Made by a program: the position numbers and the translations under genes. 64,000 nucleotides of DNA, taken from NCBI RefSeq assembly GCF_007830355.1, contig NZ_VLKO01000005.1:1-64000 (forward strand). The letters run 5' to 3'. Source of the DNA: Flavobacterium tiangeerense (GTDB lineage Bacteria > Bacteroidota > Bacteroidia > Flavobacteriales > Flavobacteriaceae). Positions 60,299-64,000 of the stretch are shown one piece after another. The first letter of the stretch is position 1. Each line of letters starts with the position of its first letter. The notes below the pieces were generated by a model that worked only from the letters and a program-made list of their open reading frames with translations, searched no databases and was not told the origin of the DNA.

Positions 60299-61298
60299 TA
60301 AGCCCAAAACAGATGTTGTTTTTATTCTAGCGCCTGCTTTTTTTGTGGTTACTGTCGTTTTTTTATTTCAAGATACGTTACAGTATGTGGAGGAGCATTT
60401 TTCCTTTTATACCTGGTTGTTTCTGATTGTTTTTATAGATGTGGCGCATGTGTATGCTACCTTGTTTAAAACGTATTTTGTTCCAGAGGTATTTCGAAAA
60501 AGATGGTCTTTATTGATTTTTCTTCCGATTTTATGTTTTGTAATTGGTATGATTCTCTTTAGTTTTGGAAGCCTTGTCTTTTGGTCAGTCTTGGCGTATG
60601 TAGCTGTTTTTCATTTTATAAGGCAGCAATATGGATTCATGCGCTTGTATTCACGCAAAGAAGTTAAAACCAAGTGGAGTACTTTTTACGATGCTTTAGT
60701 TATTTATACCGCTACAGGATATCCTATGTTGTATTGGTTTTTTTCAACACCTAGAGCCTTCAACTGGTTCACGCCCCACGATTTTGTAAAACTCGAACAT
60801 CAAGGAATTTTAAGTGTTTTGGGTTGGGTTTACGCACTAATTCTAGTAAGTTATCTAGTTTTTACGGGGTATAAATATGTAAAAGATCAGTATTTTAATA
60901 TTCCAAAAAACGCCATTATTGCAGGAACTTTTTTATCATGGTATTTCGGAATCGTATATTTTAATAATGATTTGGTTTTTACGTTACTCAATGTGGTGTC
61001 TCATGGTATTCCGTATATGGCTTTGATTTATCTTAATGATATTCAAAAAAAAACTACCAATACATATCGTTTTTTAGGTTCTCTGCGCGGTGCTAAAGGA
61101 GTACTTCTTTTTATTAGTTTTGTGGTTTTTATCGCTTTTTGCGAAGAATATTTTTGGGAAATATTGGTTTGGAACGATCAGTTTGCTGTTGCTAATTATG
61201 ATTTTTCCAGCTGGCAATTTATCTTGGTTCCCTTACTCACAGTACCTCAATTCACTCATTATTTACTAGATGGTTTTATTTGGAAATCCAAGAAGTAA
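60279..61298 (+). CDS. Polytopic membrane protein with intramembrane histidines, last gene of the SpeD operon
   Basis: 339 residues, eight or nine hydrophobic segments. Histidines lie in or next to these: His57 (FIDVAHVYATL), His112 (VFHFIRQQYGF), His242 (VSHGIPYM) and His327 (PQFTHYLLDGFIWK). Such a set could coordinate a metal, as in membrane di-iron enzymes, but no named motif is matched. It overlaps the flavin oxidase gene by 20 bp, so it is translationally coupled and probably part of the same system. Family not recognised by name; relatives are likely annotated as hypothetical. Confidence 0.7.
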   Translation: MEQPWIDKPKTDVVFILAPAFFVVTVVFLFQDTLQYVEEHFSFYTWLFLIVFIDVAHVYATLFKTYFVPEVFRKRWSLLIFLPILCFVIGMILFSFGSLVFWSVLAYVAVFHFIRQQYGFMRLYSRKEVKTKWSTFYDALVIYTATGYPMLYWFFSTPRAFNWFTPHDFVKLEHQGILSVLGWVYALILVSYLVFTGYKYVKDQYFNIPKNAIIAGTFLSWYFGIVYFNNDLVFTLLNVVSHGIPYMALIYLNDIQKKTTNTYRFLGSLRGAKGVLLFISFVVFIAFCEEYFWEILVWNDQFAVANYDFSSWQFILVPLLTVPQFTHYLLDGFIWKSKK

Positions 61299-61336
61299 CT
61301 TTTCAATTTGAAAAGAATAATTGTTGCTACTGCAAA

Positions 61337-61364
61337 AAAAAATCCTGATGATGAATCAGGATTT
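61337..61364 (-). terminator. Terminator between the SpeD operon and the DUF3050 gene
   Basis: AAATCCTGAT / ATCAGGATTT stem with short loop. On the minus strand it is followed by a run of T, and it may act both ways. Confidence 0.8.
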
Positions 61365-61389
61365 GCAATATGTTAAGGCAGACTTTTTA

Positions 61390-62175
61390 CTAATCAGCTA
61401 GCATTTTTTCAGGAATTAATTGTTCTTCTATAGCATCCCAAAGACCAATTCTTTTTTCTAATGCCATTTTCGAAACTTCCTCCACATCTGACCATTTTTG
61501 TTCGTCAGTACCACAAAGCTCTGTAATCATTTTCATGGCCATTGGTCCGTGTTCGTCAGCGTCAAGTTCAATATGTCTTTCAAAATAATAGATAAGTTTA
61601 CTCAAGTCTGTTTCAGGGAAATTAGCTTGAAAGTTTTTTAAGATTTCAGTAAACATACTAGGAATCAAATCTTCTCTGCCAAAAGTGAAAGCAGCGGCAA
61701 TTTCATGAGATTTACCTTCTTCAATAACTCGGAAAGTAAAGTCTAAAAAAGCTTTAATGTTGGGATGTAAATTACTTGTTTTAATCGCTACAAAAATATT
61801 TTTCAAAGAGTCTACCTCCTGTAAAAAGCCTTTGATTCCATTGGTATCTGCTTGACACGCTTCCATGGCTTCAATATACATTTCATAATGACTGGAGCGT
61901 TTACCATCAAGAGTCAAATCAGACTCTTCGGCTAATACAATTTCATTGATTAAATATCTCGTTTCAGGATTTGGAGTAGCAAACCATGGCGTTGCTGTGC
62001 AGGTAAGTTTAGACTGAAGCGCTTTTAAAAGTGACATAAAGTCCCAAACAGCGTAGACGTGATTCTCTAGAAAACATTGTAAATCTTCAATTGTTCTCAC
62101 TTTATTGTACAATGTGTGCTGCAGTAATTGTTCTTTTTGTGATTGAATACTATTGTTTATAGTGGCAATATTCAT
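61390..62175 (-). CDS. DUF3050 protein, heme-oxygenase-like fold
   Basis: 261 residues, all-helical. Segments NHVYAVWDFMSLLKALQ (about 38-54), EIVLAEESDLTLDGKRSSHY (about 77-96), FTFRVIEEGKSHEIAAAFTFGREDLIP (about 147-173) and YFERHIELDADEHGPMA (about 207-223) hold the His and acidic residues of a possible two-metal centre. DUF3050 belongs to the heme-oxygenase-like superfamily; some members are di-iron oxidases. No partner gene is visible. Its own promoter may be a near-consensus TATCTTTA (62193-62200, minus strand). Ends with a hairpin shared with the SpeD operon. Confidence 0.75.
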   Translation of the reverse strand: MNIATINNSIQSQKEQLLQHTLYNKVRTIEDLQCFLENHVYAVWDFMSLLKALQSKLTCTATPWFATPNPETRYLINEIVLAEESDLTLDGKRSSHYEMYIEAMEACQADTNGIKGFLQEVDSLKNIFVAIKTSNLHPNIKAFLDFTFRVIEEGKSHEIAAAFTFGREDLIPSMFTEILKNFQANFPETDLSKLIYYFERHIELDADEHGPMAMKMITELCGTDEQKWSDVEEVSKMALEKRIGLWDAIEEQLIPEKMLAD

Positions 62176-62198
62176 AGGTGGTATTTTTGTGTAAAGAT

Positions 62199-62224
62199 AA
62201 AAAAGCTTCTTGTTTCCAAGAAGC
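62199..62224 (-). terminator. Terminator of the glutaryl-CoA dehydrogenase gene
   Basis: Minus-strand stem GCTTCTTG-GAAA-CAAGAAGC followed by TTTTTT. Confidence 0.8.
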
Positions 62225-62266
62225 CTTTGTTATCATTTTTAAGTATACTTTAATAAACGTTTACTA

Positions 62267-63445
62267 CTACTTAAAAGCTGGAATTCCAGTAATATCCATA
62301 CCTGTGATTAGCAAGTGAATGTCGTGTGTCCCTTCGTATGTAATTACAGATTCTAAGTTCATCATGTGGCGCATAATTGAGTATTCTCCAGTAATCCCCA
62401 TTCCACCTAAAATTTGTCTGGCTTCACGAGCTATATTGATAGCCATGTCAACATTGTTTCTTTTGGCCATTGAGATTTGAGCCGTTGTTGCTTTTCCTTC
62501 GTTTCTTAAAACGCCTAATCTCCAAGTTAGCAATTGTGCTTTGGTGATTTCAGTAATCATTTCGGCCAATTTCTTTTGTTGCAATTGTGTTCCTGCAATT
62601 GGTTTGTCAAACTGAATTCTTTCCTTGGCATAACGCAAAGCGGTATCGTAGCAATCCATAGCGGCACCAATAGCGCCCCAAGCAATTCCATAACGAGCCG
62701 AGTCTAAGCAACCAAGTGGTGCTCCTAATCCAGATTTATTTGGTAAAAGGTTTTCTTTTGGAACCTTTACGTTGTCAAAAATTAATTCTCCTGTAGATGA
62801 TGCACGAAGCGACCATTTGTTGTGTGTTTCTGGAGTAGTGAAACCTTCCATACCGCGCTCTACAATCAAACCGTGAATTCTACCTTCTTCATTTTTAGCC
62901 CAAACTACGGCAATATCAGCAAACGGTGCATTAGAAATCCACATTTTGGCACCATTTAAAAGGTAATGGTCACCCATGTCTTTAAAGTTGGTAGTCATTC
63001 CACCCGGATTAGATCCATGATCAGGTTCGGTCAAGCCAAAACAACCCATGAATTCTCCAGTAGCTAATTTTGGTAAATATTTCATGCGTTGCTCTTCGTT
63101 TCCATATTTCCAAATAGGATACATCACTAAAGAGGATTGAACAGATGAAGTAGAACGAACACCAGAATCTCCGCGCTCAATTTCTTGCATGATTAAACCG
63201 TATGATATTTGGTCTAAACCAGCACCGCCGTACTCAACAGGGATGTATGGACCAAAGCCACCAATTTCACCCAAACCTTTTATAATTTGTTTCGGGAATT
63301 CAGCACGTTGTGCAAAGTCTTCAATAATAGGCGATACTTCTTTTTTTACCCAAGCACGTGCAGAATCACGCACTAGTTTGTGTTCTTCCGTTAGTAAATC
63401 GTCTAAGTTATAATAATCTGGTGATTGAAATAAGTCTGGTTTCAT
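62267..63445 (-). CDS. Glutaryl-CoA dehydrogenase-type acyl-CoA dehydrogenase
   Basis: 392 residues, the size of GcdH. It has the FAD/acyl-CoA region GCFGLTEPDHGSNPGGMTTN (near 135-155), the middle beta barrel and the C-terminal helices, with the catalytic base Glu371 in TYEGTHDIH. The EGTHDIH form with the end GMDITGIPAFK matches the glutaryl-CoA branch rather than the general short-chain group. It oxidises and decarboxylates glutaryl-CoA to crotonyl-CoA in lysine/tryptophan breakdown. It is transcribed alone, from a -7 box at 63468-63475 with a strong 11-12-11 inverted repeat just upstream. Confidence 0.88.
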   Translation of the reverse strand: MKPDLFQSPDYYNLDDLLTEEHKLVRDSARAWVKKEVSPIIEDFAQRAEFPKQIIKGLGEIGGFGPYIPVEYGGAGLDQISYGLIMQEIERGDSGVRSTSSVQSSLVMYPIWKYGNEEQRMKYLPKLATGEFMGCFGLTEPDHGSNPGGMTTNFKDMGDHYLLNGAKMWISNAPFADIAVVWAKNEEGRIHGLIVERGMEGFTTPETHNKWSLRASSTGELIFDNVKVPKENLLPNKSGLGAPLGCLDSARYGIAWGAIGAAMDCYDTALRYAKERIQFDKPIAGTQLQQKKLAEMITEITKAQLLTWRLGVLRNEGKATTAQISMAKRNNVDMAINIAREARQILGGMGITGEYSIMRHMMNLESVITYEGTHDIHLLITGMDITGIPAFK

Positions 63446-63467
63446 GGTTTAGTACTTTTTATAGCTA

Positions 63468-63516
63468 CAAATTTACATAAAGAAATATAACAAAAGCATT
63501 AACAATTGTTATATTT
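63468..63516 (-). promoter_or_regulatory. Glutaryl-CoA dehydrogenase promoter with 11-12-11 inverted repeat
   Basis: Minus-strand -7 box TAAATTTG at 63475-63468. Perfect arms AAATATAACAA (63483-63493) and TTGTTATATTT (63506-63516) with a 12-nt spacer cover the -33 region. Confidence 0.6.
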
Positions 63517-63562
63517 TTATATTTTCATAATTTATTTGTCAAATGAAATCCTTCAGTAAAAC

Positions 63563-63919
63563 TTAAGTTGCAATATTTTTATGTTGTAATTTAATTTGCT
63601 TTAAATAAGCAACTTCTTCTTCTAATTTTGCGGTGTACTTAAGCATAATATTTAATGTATCTTTTGGTATTGAAATAATTTGTAGACCGATAGCATTATC
63701 ATTAATAACACAATTATCATTAGTTACAATATTTGGAACTTCTTTTTTAATTTCCTCGATAGAAGTTTCAAGTACATTAGATAGTTTTTCGAATTCTTTC
63801 TCAGTTATTGGTGATTTTCCATTTTCTTTACGAGAATAAGTAGTTTGCTCCATTGCCATTTTAATAGCCATTTGTTTTTGCGTCAAGCCTTTTTTTATTC
63901 TAATTTCTTTTAAGTTCAT
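63563..63919 (-). CDS. Small XRE-family regulator
   Basis: 118 residues. An N-terminal XRE helix-turn-helix (about 5-60, IRIKKGLTQKQMAIKMAMEQ then TTYSRKENGKSPITEKEFEK) is followed by a helical tail ending in a coiled-coil-like stretch (LNIMLKYTAKLEEEVAYLKQ). It probably dimerises through the tail. It is transcribed towards the glutaryl-CoA dehydrogenase gene, 117 nt away. A 12-bp palindrome ATATGCGCATAT overlaps its -7 box and may be its own operator. Target unknown; similar short XRE proteins are common in flavobacteria. Confidence 0.85.
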   Translation of the reverse strand: MNLKEIRIKKGLTQKQMAIKMAMEQTTYSRKENGKSPITEKEFEKLSNVLETSIEEIKKEVPNIVTNDNCVINDNAIGLQIISIPKDTLNIMLKYTAKLEEEVAYLKQIKLQHKNIAT

Positions 63920-63942
63920 TTTAGTGGTTGATTTGGTTCTTA

Positions 63943-63959
63943 CAAATATATGCGCATAT
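63943..63959 (-). promoter_or_regulatory. XRE gene promoter with palindromic operator
   Basis: Minus-strand -7 box TATATTTG at 63950-63943, overlapped by the perfect palindrome ATATGCGCATAT (63948-63959). Confidence 0.6.
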
Positions 63960-64000
63960 TTTTTTCCTATGAAATTTATTTTATAATTATTTTCTTCTAA

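Noticed and set aside
1..64000. CRISPR array, rRNA operon or IS transposase
   Set aside because: None seen: no regularly spaced direct repeats, no rRNA sequence, and no transposase or integrase gene.

Overview
The window looks like a chromosomal segment of a low-GC Bacteroidota bacterium, most probably Flavobacterium or a close relative. Several independent signs agree. Many genes have a TAnnTTTG -7 element just upstream. There are PorP/SprF, a PorE-like OmpA protein and a type IX secretion (T9SS) cargo with SprB repeats and a C-terminal sorting domain. MurF and alanine racemase are fused. Palindromic extragenic repeats of the kind scattered through flavobacterial genomes are also present.

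Layout. 1-5 kb: the end of a PorP/SprF gene and its OmpA/TPR partner, a small secreted protein, and a UmuC/UmuD translesion pair. 5-12 kb: an autoregulated tetR-tolC-MFP-RND efflux operon and a separate yceI gene. Both promoters carry the same 9-12-9 inverted repeat at the same distance from the -7 box, so one regulon can be read directly from the DNA. 12-24 kb: mostly core metabolism (polyprenyl synthase, 2-oxoglutarate dehydrogenase E1/E2, a T9SS surface protein, a retropepsin-like protease, TatD, an acyltransferase, type I asparaginase and tRNA-Ser(GGA)). 23.8-29 kb: an accessory island next to the tRNA, made of repeats, a HigB/HigA-ImmA toxin-antitoxin pair and a one-polypeptide restriction-modification enzyme. 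29-38 kb: an outer-membrane barrel, a PAP2-like membrane protein, MurF-Alr, MscL, Asd and a small His/Cys protein with a probable metal TonB receptor. 38-46 kb: a second accessory region with a DUF1016 nuclease gene, prolyl oligopeptidase, an HpaII-type controller/methylase/endonuclease operon, and a Bro-N gene broken by a stop codon and bracketed by 72-bp direct repeats that copy the end of the upstream raiA-like gene. 46-55 kb: a lipoprotein L,D-transpeptidase, AsmA, TrmB, a LysE-type exporter, an alkyltransferase-like protein and a short Fe-S group (Mrp, NifU domain, ferredoxin).

55.2-61.3 kb is the most interesting part. It is a tightly coupled seven-gene operon: SpeD, a DUF4178 zinc-ribbon membrane protein, a 61-residue membrane protein, DUF350, a membrane-fused spermidine-synthase-like enzyme, a Tat-exported lipoprotein flavin oxidase, and a polytopic protein with histidines in its membrane segments. 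SpeD keeps all of its catalytic residues, so the operon can make decarboxylated SAM next to a membrane-bound aminopropyltransferase. I infer a membrane- or envelope-directed aminopropylation/amine-oxidation system; its substrate is not visible from sequence. The window ends with a DUF3050 protein, glutaryl-CoA dehydrogenase and a small XRE regulator.

Limits: family calls come from motif recognition without searches. Several starts were moved because the longest reading frame begins inside or upstream of a TAnnTTTG promoter.
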